Shown here: positions 1 through 11,573 of the stretch, in pieces
Numbering within the stretch: the stretch's first letter is position 1
How the letters are laid out: each line of letters starts with the position of its first letter
Source of the DNA: Novakomyces olei
Lineage: Eukaryota; Ascomycota; Novakomycetes; Novakomycetales; Novakomycetaceae
Assembly: GCA_016906335.1 (NCBI GenBank)
Contig: JADEYG010000001.1
Location: 1,426,001 to 1,490,000 of the forward strand
DNA: 64,000 bases
Direction: 5' to 3'
The notes under the pieces: generated by a model
Seen by the model: the letters and a program-made list of their open reading frames with translations, nothing else
Told to the model about the DNA's origin: nothing
The model's database searches: none
Program-made: the position numbers and the translations under genes

Positions 1-1
1 G

Positions 2-166
2 TACTCTCGAAACTATAAGTTAGGGGAAATTGGACGAAAACGTGATGCCGATCCAAAGGCATTTCTCGTGTCTCAAGTTCGAAGGTTAAGGCGTTCACAG
101 TATCGTAAACTAGAGACTAGCAAAGAGACGGATGTGGGGAGTAAACAAGGAGGAGGAAAGAAATAA
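2..166 (+). CDS. C-terminal end of an unidentified protein (partial)
   Basis: An open frame runs in from the window edge and stops at TAA, giving the last 54 residues of a protein. The stretch is strongly basic, with an RRLRR cluster and a Gly/Lys-rich tail ending GGGKK. I do not recognise a domain. The start and any upstream exons lie outside the window. It could also be a chance open frame, because 54 codons is short, but it has no stop to the edge and ends in a protein-like basic tail. No function is proposed. Confidence 0.4.
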   Translation, partial: YSRNYKLGEIGRKRDADPKAFLVSQVRRLRRSQYRKLETSKETDVGSKQGGGKK

Positions 167-1622
167 AGAAAGGGACAATTGTGGTTATTCTTTCTATTCA
201 TCTTATTAGACCTTTAATGCCCTGAATAGGCTATAGTCATTTGCCGAAACGTATACTTGAGTCAGAATTTTTACAAACATAATTTTTGTGTAGAGTGCTG
301 GTTTTACTCAGTTTGAATATTAATATCGCATTGGAAATCTGTCAGAGAGCTGTCATCTTTAGTGTCCCGAATTTTGGCGACCCTTTACCCCTTTAGGTAT
401 GACGGTATCCAAAAGCGGTATCCGAATGACCCCGCGAAATCCGGAACGCTGTTTCGCCCGAAAAGGAAATGGCCACATTACTGGGATTTTCGCAAGGGTT
501 TTCTGAAAACTGCGAGCAGTTTCTCCCATATTTCCCCACATTTTACCTGCCCCTTCCCCACCATGATGAAATGCCCTTACGTCTTTATGCAGTCAATATA
601 CGGGAAAGCGCTACTGAAAGTTGCATATATGGCAGCAAACAAGTCGCTATATTCTATCTTTTGAAGATCCAGGATTCGAGAATTACAAAACCTTTTGGAC
701 ATAGAGACAGGCAGGTAGTTGTCGAATGTAGTAAACCTTGCTTTGGCATTTGGCATCGTTTATCTCGCCACTCGGAAATTTGCAGGGTTGATGCTGATTG
801 AGCCGGACGGCGTTGATCTCGTCTGACATGGGTGGAATCCGTTCTGTAAAAAGGTCGAAGATGAGCAAATAGCCGATGAGTAAGATTGATAATTCAAACA
901 ATTCTTTGATGTGAATTTGCCTGTGGTTTCGTTGTATAGCAAGAGCCAAATATCAGATCAGATATCAGACGCTATCGCTTCAACTTCCGCTAAATATTGC
1001 TTAATTAAGCTTTAAAGGTAAAATTTCGTGGTTACCGTTATTATGGTTAGAATAGTAAATTTTAAAGGGTTATCATAAACGCATTATAAGGTTGAACTCG
1101 CTTAAATTCGCTTAATTAAGCTATGCTATCATAAACAGATTCGGTTATGAAAAAGCGCGAAATACTTTAATGGAATGCGACGTTCTGTTTGTTGGCAGTT
1201 TTCGATGGCGGCATTGCACCAGTCAAAAAATTAGTAGAACTAGTCAGGCTAAGAGAATACAATTTTAGAGGCCTAAAAATGGAATGGCTAATCTTCATGG
1301 TTTCAATTGTGATCATAAATTTATGTTAAAAGCAAGGAAACACAAATACGATTGTGGCTAACAATCAGGGGTTTATATTGATGCTCAAGTCTAAAGTGCC
1401 TCACCTTCCTAATATCGGCAAGTAGAAAAATATAAACCCAAAGCCATTTCAAAGATGCTTTATTTGAAAGATCACAAAGGCGATTAAAGCAAAACTAGAA
1501 TACAGAATTTCGCATTGATATTTCTCGGAACGAATAAATGTTGATTTAACCAATAATTGAAATCGTGTACATTGAAGATTATATATGTTGTTTCATCAGA
1601 ACAGAAATCGCGTACAGCTAAA

Positions 1623-1760
1623 AATGAAAATAAAAATAAAAATAAAAATAAAAATAAAAATAAAAATAAAAATAAAAATAAAAATAAAAATAAAAATAAA
1701 AATAAAAATAAAAATAAAAACAAAAACAAAAACAAAAACAAAAATAACAATAAAAATAAA
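1623..1760. repeat. Hexanucleotide microsatellite (AAAAAT)n grading into (AAAAAC)n
   Basis: A near-perfect array of the 6-bp unit AAAAAT runs for about 100 bp and then changes to AAAAAC for four or five copies. The phase change suggests a mutated unit that was itself expanded. The long Asn-Lys and Leu-Phe open frames across it are repeat artefacts. Confidence 0.95.
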
Positions 1761-1838
1761 TCAAATAAATCCTAAAGTCCTAAAATGCCTAAAAGCTGAT
1801 GCTTCCGAGAAAGAATCTAAAGGAAGAATTAAATCAGG

Positions 1839-1854
1839 CTAACCCTAACCCTAG
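1839..1854. repeat. Short telomere-like tract (CTAACC type)
   Basis: The sequence CTAACCCTAACCCTAG carries two and a bit copies of the complement of TTAGGG. It lies 3 bp beyond the stop codon of the neighbouring minus-strand gene, so in its 3' flank. It is too short to be a telomere end. It may be an interstitial telomeric scar or chance. Confidence 0.6.
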
Positions 1855-1857
1855 AAA

Positions 1858-4746
1858 TCAAACTTTTGCTTGGGCTTGCACGACGCCACTAAATTGAAAG
1901 TAGTCGTCGGTAAAGACACACTCCTCTGGTTTTTGGCCCATGAGCCCAATGTACCGTTCGCCGTTAGCGGCAATGTCATCGAATGCAGTTTCATTGGCTG
2001 CCAGGAACAGACGCGGTGCCGAATCCGCAAAAAGGCAGACAAAGGGCAGGTAAACTTGTCCCTTTGTATCAAGGCCTACAATCTTTTGAGATTCAGAGTC
2101 CTGATAGAGGATTGTCAGATGGCTGTTTTGAGGAATAGCCCTTGTCTCTGCGAATCGCAAGCGGCTGACACCGAACGCTTGCAACTCATTTCCGTAAGAG
2201 TGCAACACTCTATCGTGCGAGTCAAAGGCAATTTTACTCGAGTCGGCGGCAACAAACTCTATTCCGGTGGCAGCTAGTTCCTGTGACTCAGATGCTGATT
2301 TTGAAGCTGATTCAACGCCAGTGACGTAAATGTTTCCATCGCTATTTGGTGATAGCATGTAAATTCCGTCCGCAGAGACAAGGCGGGTCAATACCGTGTC
2401 TTGACCTTGTGCCATATCAATTTTGTCTGGGTATTCTCGCTTGTAAAGTCGAAGGCAATGGCCATACTTGGGACCATCCCATATCGAGAGATCTTTTTTC
2501 GTTTTTGACAGGGCAGTCAAGGACAGAGTATTTTTTATTTTCAATTCCAAATCGACCCCACGCTCACACGTGCTTTCGTTTTGTGATGTGTAAGAGGCAC
2601 TCAAGTACAAAGACGGCCTGTCCACCAAGGCTACCTGTGATTTAAACTTGCCATTCAAAAAGCTAAGACCGAATGCCAATTGGATTTCCAGGAACATGTC
2701 GCTGGTCAATTTTACAGTCGCTAAGGGTTTCCAGATCGGCACAACATTGGGTGTCCACCCACCACTCGTGGAAAGATCTTTGTTGCCCAAATCAATGTGC
2801 GTAGAGATTTCCGGCCATTCCAGCTTGACTCCGGCCATGAGCTGCCCGGCCAGATCGACCTTGACCCCGGCGCCGACGCTTAGTGTTACCTCCGGTCCGA
2901 GAACAAGGACGCCCGGGATTGCAAAGTTACTTAGTGGCAGGGACCCAAGCTGAAGGGACTTGCTTTTCTTAAGTGCCATCGTGCCGTCTATGCCAATAGC
3001 CAGCTGCGCCATCAAGCTACCTTTCAGATCCATGATTCCTTTAGTGATACCATTATCAATGGTGAAGGAAAATTGAGCCTCGAAGGATGTGTCAAGTGAA
3101 ATTCCACAGTTCACACAGTACAGTGCCAATTTATTCGTACCGTGATCTTCTTCAAACAAGCTAACACCCTTTTCACCAAACGGTGTATCTTCATCGGCCC
3201 AGATGCGGGAGAAACGGAAAGACGCTTCGATTTTTTTGTCGCTGAGCATATTGTTGATATTTTTTTTGACATTTTTCGTTATTTGTAGAGTCTTCCGTTT
3301 GAAATATTCCCAGATTGCTCCGCGTTTTAGCAGTATGTGACCAACACGAGAATGGGCCACAGGCACTACTTCTTGGAACAGGCCGCTTTCTTGGAAATTT
3401 TCCAGACCGTATGAATTGTCTAATTGCTCATCGTAGGCACCAGCATTTGCAGTTTCAGTGGAAGAGTTTACAAGGCCTTGAAGGCCTCCAATTCTCCAGC
3501 CGTTCATGGACAATGTTATTTCCTTATCACCTCCCACATAATCTTCAAAGCTAATACGCTCAATCTCGAGCGCAATTGCCTTTTGTTCATGTTCGAGTGC
3601 AACTGATTTGGTTAGAGCGTAACCACGTTCGCCCTGGCTGCGTGCAGCACAGCCCTCATGGTTCGTAACGACTACAAAAGGTCCGGCTGATTTCCAATTG
3701 TCAAAGGCTGCCTCTAGAGCCGCCAAAGACGTAAAAGTAATATGTGCAGAATTGTCGTCGCAAGTAACGGCTTCCACGTGATCACTGTTCTCCAATTGCA
3801 CTGCTGGGTAATTGGCCGAGGGGACGCTCATATGAACTTGATGGGGGCCTTTTTGGTCCGGCGGAGAAGTGAAAAAGAAGCGCTGTTCATCGTGAACAAA
3901 CAGTGTTTGCAGTTCAGAGGTATCGACCTCTGGATCTGTAATTGCCAAAAGGTTTACGATCTCGTTTTTGTTTGGCCGCGAAGAGGAAGGATTTTCCTCT
4001 CCGGACTGAGTACTGATTTTCGGATTTTGCTTATCGTTCACTTTTTCTTGCCCTTGTGGAACATTTTCGTCTGGAGCATCTCCCCTTGTATTTTTGACCC
4101 AAGTCGAATTATGCAGCAGAGGCAGCGTGGTATATCTTTCATCAAGAGAGCTGTTTTCCGGATTAATGTGCGAATCATTTCCAAGTAACAGGGTGCCGTT
4201 CGGTAGAACGTGGGATGATACACTTTCCTTTTCTGGACTTGTCAAATTACCCGAAAGGGTTAAATCGACAGGGATTTGAGAAGTATTGTGTAAATTGGCC
4301 GATAATGTTCCGTTTTTAGGCAATTCTGGCAAGATGGTTCCTTTACCGCTTTCCTGTGTTAAGGTGGCTAGCGGATAAGTTTCTGTGGGCAAAATGTTTG
4401 TGTTTGCCGTCAAAAGACCTGTTTCTTGTGCGAAGGACGTTGGTGGCGCCTGAGAGCCGCTTTGCGATATATTTTTCAAAGCCGCAACAGTGAATTCATT
4501 TTCATTGGTGGAAAAAGGCAACTTGGATGCAACAATTGTTGATGTCAAATTGGCTTTTGTACTTGCAGAGTCATCGGGCACAGAAAAAGAACTTTCTGCC
4601 GATAATGTTTCAGATCGTTCAAATGCAGATAGCGTCGATATGTCCGAGCTAACACTAGTGGCGTTTAAATAGCGTGGTGGCAGCAAAATATTAGCATGAC
4701 ATTCGCCAAGCAATGCCGCTAGTGCGAGAGCAGAATAGTAATACAT
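1858..4746 (-). CDS. Large secreted protein with DUF7029/DUF7223-like regions
   Basis: A 962-residue intronless frame starts with a clear signal peptide (MYYYSALALAALLGECHA, cut near residue 18). About 240 Ser/Thr/Asn-rich residues with many N-glycosylation sequons follow. A block around residues 310-400 (VTCDDNSAHITF, then VVVTNHEGCA) resembles the fungal DUF7029 family. A block around residues 490-720, rich in alternating hydrophobic and polar residues (SLSVGAGVKVDLAGQLMAGV type), resembles DUF7223. Both assignments are from memory. Such proteins are secreted or wall-associated and of unknown function. No transmembrane segment or clear GPI signal is seen at the C-terminus. Its 5' end faces the ABC transporter gene across about 1 kb. 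Confidence 0.8.
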   Translation of the reverse strand: MYYYSALALAALLGECHANILLPPRYLNATSVSSDISTLSAFERSETLSAESSFSVPDDSASTKANLTSTIVASKLPFSTNENEFTVAALKNISQSGSQAPPTSFAQETGLLTANTNILPTETYPLATLTQESGKGTILPELPKNGTLSANLHNTSQIPVDLTLSGNLTSPEKESVSSHVLPNGTLLLGNDSHINPENSSLDERYTTLPLLHNSTWVKNTRGDAPDENVPQGQEKVNDKQNPKISTQSGEENPSSSRPNKNEIVNLLAITDPEVDTSELQTLFVHDEQRFFFTSPPDQKGPHQVHMSVPSANYPAVQLENSDHVEAVTCDDNSAHITFTSLAALEAAFDNWKSAGPFVVVTNHEGCAARSQGERGYALTKSVALEHEQKAIALEIERISFEDYVGGDKEITLSMNGWRIGGLQGLVNSSTETANAGAYDEQLDNSYGLENFQESGLFQEVVPVAHSRVGHILLKRGAIWEYFKRKTLQITKNVKKNINNMLSDKKIEASFRFSRIWADEDTPFGEKGVSLFEEDHGTNKLALYCVNCGISLDTSFEAQFSFTIDNGITKGIMDLKGSLMAQLAIGIDGTMALKKSKSLQLGSLPLSNFAIPGVLVLGPEVTLSVGAGVKVDLAGQLMAGVKLEWPEISTHIDLGNKDLSTSGGWTPNVVPIWKPLATVKLTSDMFLEIQLAFGLSFLNGKFKSQVALVDRPSLYLSASYTSQNESTCERGVDLELKIKNTLSLTALSKTKKDLSIWDGPKYGHCLRLYKREYPDKIDMAQGQDTVLTRLVSADGIYMLSPNSDGNIYVTGVESASKSASESQELAATGIEFVAADSSKIAFDSHDRVLHSYGNELQAFGVSRLRFAETRAIPQNSHLTILYQDSESQKIVGLDTKGQVYLPFVCLFADSAPRLFLAANETAFDDIAANGERYIGLMGQKPEECVFTDDYFQFSGVVQAQAKV

Positions 4747-5786
4747 GGCACAGATAATGATGAGGCAATTGCTCTTGAGTGTTCACAATGCTGAAAGCTG
4801 AGGCAGAGAGCTGCCATTTTATAATGCAGCGAAAACCAATGATGGAGGGCAGTTTGAAGAGCAGGTGAATTGATCATCGCTTTTCCAGGGAAAGTTGGAG
4901 GTTGCGACAGCTCAAGGAAGACAATCTGAGGTGAGGCTGACGGTATTTTGGTCTTGTTTAGCTAATTTGATAACAATGACCTAAATACAAGAAGTAAATA
5001 TGTTGGGCCGGGTGACAAATTAACGGTGATCTTGGCCAAAATGCAAATCATTGTTAAGAAATGGTGCAAAAAGGAGCAAATGTTTTGTTCATCAACCTCA
5101 AGGAGTCATCTGCATTGCTCATTGTTAGGGGCTTATGCTGGAAACTGTGTAGTTAAATTGCTGTAAAAAAGGCATCGTAGCCATTAATATATCATATAAC
5201 CTTTGATTTTTCCGAGTTTGCACTGCAAATGTGGCTTATTGGAAACATAACTGCAAGCCTACCATAGTAGCAGGTCAAGAAATCAAAGTGTCTTTAATAT
5301 TTGAACGTACATTTATCGTCAAAATACGCCGCTGGCAGGTCGTACTTCGTTACACAAATTAGGCTCACAGATTTAAATAGCTTCAATTTTTTGACGTTTT
5401 ACTCTGTCGTCTATTGCCACGATAAAGTGCAAGTTAAACAATGTATTACCCTAATACTTATTATGGTATGTACGATGCTTAGTTGATAAACATGATAATG
5501 TATTATAGTAAGTGTAAGTAATACGCTTAAAGGTCGAATATGCTTAATTAAAGGTTAGATCTGCTTTTGTCTCACGTAAGCTTTATCTTCCGATAAAACA
5601 GCACTGATAAAATATAGAGTATTTGCCACACATACTATAATGCTCAATAGTCGCCGGTGACTTTAACAAATATTGTATAGTAGTTAACGTGTAACATTAT
5701 AGTACATTGTACGCAGCGTTACACATTATCAGTCTGCTATTAAACTTTAGTTTTTTGTTCCCCGCAAATAATAATACAATGCCGAT
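4747..5786. other. Divergent intergenic region, no gene seen
   Basis: About 1 kb between the start codons of the secreted-protein gene (minus) and the ABC-transporter gene (plus). It is A+T-rich and has no open frame worth calling. It presumably holds both promoters; I could not pick a specific element. Confidence 0.5.
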
Positions 5787-8608
5787 ATGAGGGCAGCGTC
5801 TTTGTGGCAGCAGCACCTACGCAGCTCTGTGCCTCTTGCAATAGAAAAACTTCCAGCACTAACTTTAGATGTACTTAGGCAGACCGTATCAAAGTACCAG
5901 TCTCATCGACGCGGAATTTCGCGGGGCTTTTGGCTCGTGCTGCTCATTGCTCTCTTGCGGCGTCTCAAGCATGCGATCGAGGAACAGACGGAACCCGAGC
6001 CCCAAACGCAACGGAATAGTGATGGGCGTGCTGATGTGAACGCTGCGTTTTTCCATAAACTGGCTCGTCTGCTAAAAATAATTTTCCCTCGAGGTTCTCG
6101 TGCCAAGGACGCTGGCCTGATCGGCGTCTATACTGCTTTCTTAATAACACGCACCGGTATATCGCTCTATGTCGCTACTTTGGATGGAAGAGTAGTTTCA
6201 TCGCTGGTAACCTCTTAATACTTGAATTATTTTGCTTCAGACAGGAAATAGATCTAATGCACACCTTGTTGTAGGTTAAACGACGAAGACGAGCGTTTTT
6301 CTGGTCCCTATTGTACTGGATGCTAATAGCTGTTCCTGCTACTTTTACTAATTCGATGGTAAGCTAGCTCTAGATTTTTTTATCTAATTTTTTTTTGTCG
6401 CGCACCTATTCAAGTACGGTCTTTTTTCTCTAAAGATTTGTATTGTTCGCGTTCAAATTGCAATGTTTCTGGTCTATTAGAACATCATAAATAAATAATA
6501 TATTTAATGTTCTTCTTTTGTATATTTGCCTCTTTTTGCGTTACCCGGCCCAGTGGGATTAAACATAATCAATCTTCTTTCCATGTCTAACGCTGCAGCT
6601 ATCATATTTACAAGGCGAGATTGCCCTTCTTTACCGCACGCGCTTAAACAGTTATATAAACGAACGGTACTTATCCAAGAACACGTTTTATGCTATTGTA
6701 AATCTTGATGACCGTATCAAAAACGCGGATCAATTGATAGCAGTGGACGTGGTAAAGTTTAGCCGCTCTCTTGCTTCACTATATGGGAATCTGGCTAAAC
6801 CGATCCTCGATATAGTCTTGTACAACTGGCAGCTAGCTCGTAATGTCGGCGGGGAATCCCTACTTGTTATGTCAGCCTTGATTAATCTGTCTGCTAACGT
6901 CATGCGGGCGATGACTCCTCCATTTGGAAAATACGTGGCCCGGGAAGCTGAGCTAGAGGGCTCCTTTCGTCATCAGCATGGACGCGTCATTGATTCATCA
7001 GAGGAAATCGCCTTCCAGCGCGGTTATAAATATGAAAAAGATGTGTTGGATATTGGCTACTTTTCCCTTATTAGACATGTCAATAAAGTGCTGCGAAGGC
7101 GACTATGGCATTCTATGGTTGAGGATTTTGTTATAAAATATTTTTGGGGAGCACTAGGGCTTATTGTTTGTGCTGTTCCTGTTTTTTACAAGGATTCAAC
7201 AAACGCGTTTGTCCAGACGGACACTACCAGGGCTTTTGTCACGAATAGACGATTGCTTGTTAGCTCTAGCGATGCTCTTGGACGGCTGATGTATACGTGG
7301 AGGCAAATTATGCTTTTAGCTGGTTATACAGAACGCGTATCCTCTTTTATCGATGTTATGGAAGCAGTTAGACGCCGAGAATTATCAAAATCTTTAATTT
7401 TGGCTGGCGAAGGATATCAAAACTCAACGGTTGAGTCAAAGAAAGACCTTCTGTCGAAAAGAGGCGAAATACTCCAAGGCAACAGTATTGAGTTTGATAA
7501 AGTTTCTGTCATATCTCCAAATGGAGATGTACTGATCCCGAGTTTGTCTTTTACAGTGGAACAGGGGCAGCACCTTTTAATCACAGGGCCCAATGGGTCA
7601 GGGAAGAGCAGCCTTTTTCGGATTCTCGGCAGCCTATGGCCTGTATATGGTATGATTTGCTGGATTTTGAGTCTGAGTAGGCTTTAATCTTACTCTATCT
7701 TCATTTTATGTTTTTCAACTTTTTATTTTAATTAGTTTGATTTGTAATTTTATAATATTATTTTAAATGTTTTTAATTTTTAATTTAGGCTCTCCTCCCT
7801 CCAATCTCTTTATTACCATTCGCTTCTAATACTAATGCCCAAGGTGGCCGCCTGATCAGGCCTGCATCGCGGGATATATTTTATATCCCTCAAAAGCCTT
7901 ACATGTCTATCGGCACTCTGCGTGACCAGATCATTTATCCTGATAGTCATGAAAGGATGTTGGAACTGGGAAAAACTGATAAAGATCTCGACGAAATTGC
8001 CAACACTTTAGGCTTGACTGGCCTTGTTGCACGCGAAGGAGGATGGGATTCTATTCACGAGTGGCGGGATGCTCTGAGCGGGGGCGACAAGCAGCGGGTA
8101 AGGCGACTTTATTTGAAATCAATTTCTATTTGTATATTTTACTTACTATCGCTCAAAAAGATCGCTGCTGCACGATTGTTTTACCATTGCCCAAAGTATG
8201 CGATATTGGACGAGTGCACGAGTGCTGTCACTTTAGAAGTGGAGAAGACAATATACTCCCATGCAATTGCACTTGGTATAACGCTAATGACGGTTTCGCA
8301 TCGGACGAGTTTGTACCAATTTCATCGGAAAATACTTTGCGTAAGTAGAACCAAGATAAGCATTAGTGTTGCTGTATTCAATTTGTTTACACTTTCACTG
8401 CCATTTTTAAGATGGCGCTTTATTCTGTTTTATCCCTACTGACCTTTAGTTTAATGGTCAGAAAGGTTATACATTTAGACCTTTGGTAGCGGGGGAACGC
8501 GTGCGTATGGAAGAAGAAAAGCAGGCCATTGAAGTCGAACTGGCTCATATGGAAAAGACGCAAGAGCGTATTATGATTTTGAGAGAGAGTTTGCAAGACG
8601 GCGGATAG
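5787..8608 (+). CDS. Peroxisomal ABC half-transporter, ALDP/PXA (ABCD) family
   Basis: This half-transporter has one membrane domain and one ATPase domain and is expected in the peroxisomal membrane, importing long-chain fatty acyl-CoA as a dimer. Six exons join in frame: 5787-6206, 6275-6358, 6599-7642, 7789-8097, 8161-8340 and 8450-8608, giving 731 residues. Visible marks are the EAA-like EEIAFQRG motif, Walker [10 protein letters not shown] (about residue 498), signature LSGGDKQR, Walker [12 protein letters not shown] and the H-loop SHR. The signature/Walker B junction spans the fourth intron. ABCD subclass identity comes from the N-terminal arrangement and the [17 protein letters not shown] stretch. 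I cannot separate PXA1 from PXA2. The exon joins are manual; the least certain acceptor is at 7788. Confidence 0.9.
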
Positions 8609-8690
8609 CAATTGAATTGGGAGAGCACATATATGTATTTAAGAGAACATCTGTATTTAAATGAATTTTCTTTTTTAGAGTAAATTAATC

Positions 8691-10375
<1,685 letters not shown>

Positions 10376-10825
10376 TGTTATAGTGTGCGAGAGAAAACGC
10401 GTTGGGACGCGGCACTGCGCCTGCCACGCTCGGGTTGCTTTTGTGCGTTCTCGCGTTTATAATGTATTATATACTTACTTGTTTGGCCAGATGATTCAAA
10501 TGGGACAGGATATAAGTATAATAAATAAATATATACATATAAATAAATAAATAAATAAATTGTTGAAGGTAAATCGAAGTGTCTAGGGTTATTCAGAGTT
10601 TACTCTCTGTCGTAGATCGAGTTCTTGTTAGTTGAGGGGTTTATTGATTTCGAACCAAAACATAGGAAGAGAAATAACCTTAATAAAACCTTTGAGACAC
10701 AAAACATTTTCAACATAAATTAATTAATAAACAATCAATTAATCAATTAATTAAAAACATATAATAATTATAGAGTGGCGTAAATTCGTGAACAAAAGAA
10801 CCGTCAAAAAGCGCACACCACAATT
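10376..10825. other. Divergent intergenic region ERD1/SF3B5
   Basis: About 450 bp between two divergent genes. It contains short A+T-rich repeats (AAAT copies near 10540-10560 and TTAATTAA/CAATTAAT motifs near 10715-10755). No open frame is supported. Confidence 0.5.
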
Positions 10826-11174
10826 ATGTCTACAGATCAACTAAGGGCGCACGCTCAATTGGAGCATTTGCAAGCGCGATACGTGGGCGTCGGCCACCCA
10901 GACACAACTCGATAGTAAGCGCTCTTTCTCAGATCAATCTAAGATCAATCTAACGTTTAGTGAATGGCTTTCAAACCAGCATCGTGACACCTTTGCTTCT
11001 CTTGTCGGTCACCCTTCGCTATTAACGTACATGTCGGTAGCTCAAAATGAGCGTGAAGAGCGGTGCCGGCTAAACTTTTTGGAGGTAATATTTGAACGAC
11101 GCAGTTTATTTGTATTAATGGTGTAGAAAATGGTTCTGCCTTGCGGACCACCGCCACAGAAGGCCGACTACTAG
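10826..11174 (+). CDS. SF3B5: Splicing factor 3B subunit 5 (SF3b10/Ysf3)
   Basis: This is a small subunit of the U2 snRNP SF3b complex, which helps recognise the intron branch point. Three exons (10826-10914, 10961-11084, 11127-11174) splice to exactly 86 residues, the size I remember for the human protein. Diagnostic blocks are QLEHLQARYVGVGHPDTT, EWLSNQHRDTFAS and the C-terminal MVLPCGPPP. The two introns are 46 and 42 nt; the first ends CTAACGTTTAG, with a clear branch-like CTAAC. The gene is too finely split for a simple open-frame search. It is a useful splicing reference for this genome because the joins are fixed by near-universal sequence. Confidence 0.95.
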
Positions 11175-11573
11175 GCTTGTTTTTGCTTTAGCTTTGGCCA
11201 ATTTTTAAACGATTTGTATGATGGAGAGCAGACGCTCATCCGAGACGGTACAAGTGCACTCAGATTTTGAAATGTATTACAGCACTTGTGATCGGTGATC
11301 TTCCCTACGGCCTGTTCATCCAAACGCTAATCCTCTTATCGAATGAACGATTATGGCGTATATATTATGGTCAATTTCGCAAGTCTAGTAGCATCGCCCT
11401 AAGCAAGCAGGTCGACTACTTTAGCCCGATAATGCTATGGGTGAACAAGCGGCGCTCGAGAAGCACGGTTTCAAATCCTCATTATGACTAGTAATTAAAA
11501 CTAAAATAAAACCATTATTAAAAACAATAGCCAGTGTATATGTATCATGTATGTCACCAGAACCCACAAACAA
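11175..11573. other. Convergent intergenic region SF3B5/IRE1
   Basis: About 400 bp between the 3' ends of two convergent genes. A GGTTTCAAATCC stretch near 11468 looks like a tRNA T-loop, but no stems form, so I do not call a tRNA. A 74-codon open frame on the plus strand has no recognisable similarity. Confidence 0.45.

Larger units (their letters stand above)
167..1857. other. Intergenic region, no supported gene
   Basis: About 1.7 kb without a recognisable gene. Overlapping open frames of 60-110 codons occur on both strands between about 359 and 949, but none resembles a known family and they contradict each other. The right part holds a hexanucleotide array and a short telomere-like tract, listed separately. 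Confidence 0.5.

Noticed and set aside
359-949. Candidate genes from overlapping frames on both strands
   Set aside because: Frames of similar length overlap on opposite strands, none shows a domain, and no splice joins improve them.
1557-1842. Open frames rich in Asn-Lys or Ile-Lys across a microsatellite
   Set aside because: They are direct translations of the AAAAAT array in different frames, with no non-repeat protein features.
11400-11500. tRNA-like T-loop sequence GGTTTCAAATCC
   Set aside because: The surrounding bases do not pair into a T-stem, and no acceptor or anticodon stem could be built.
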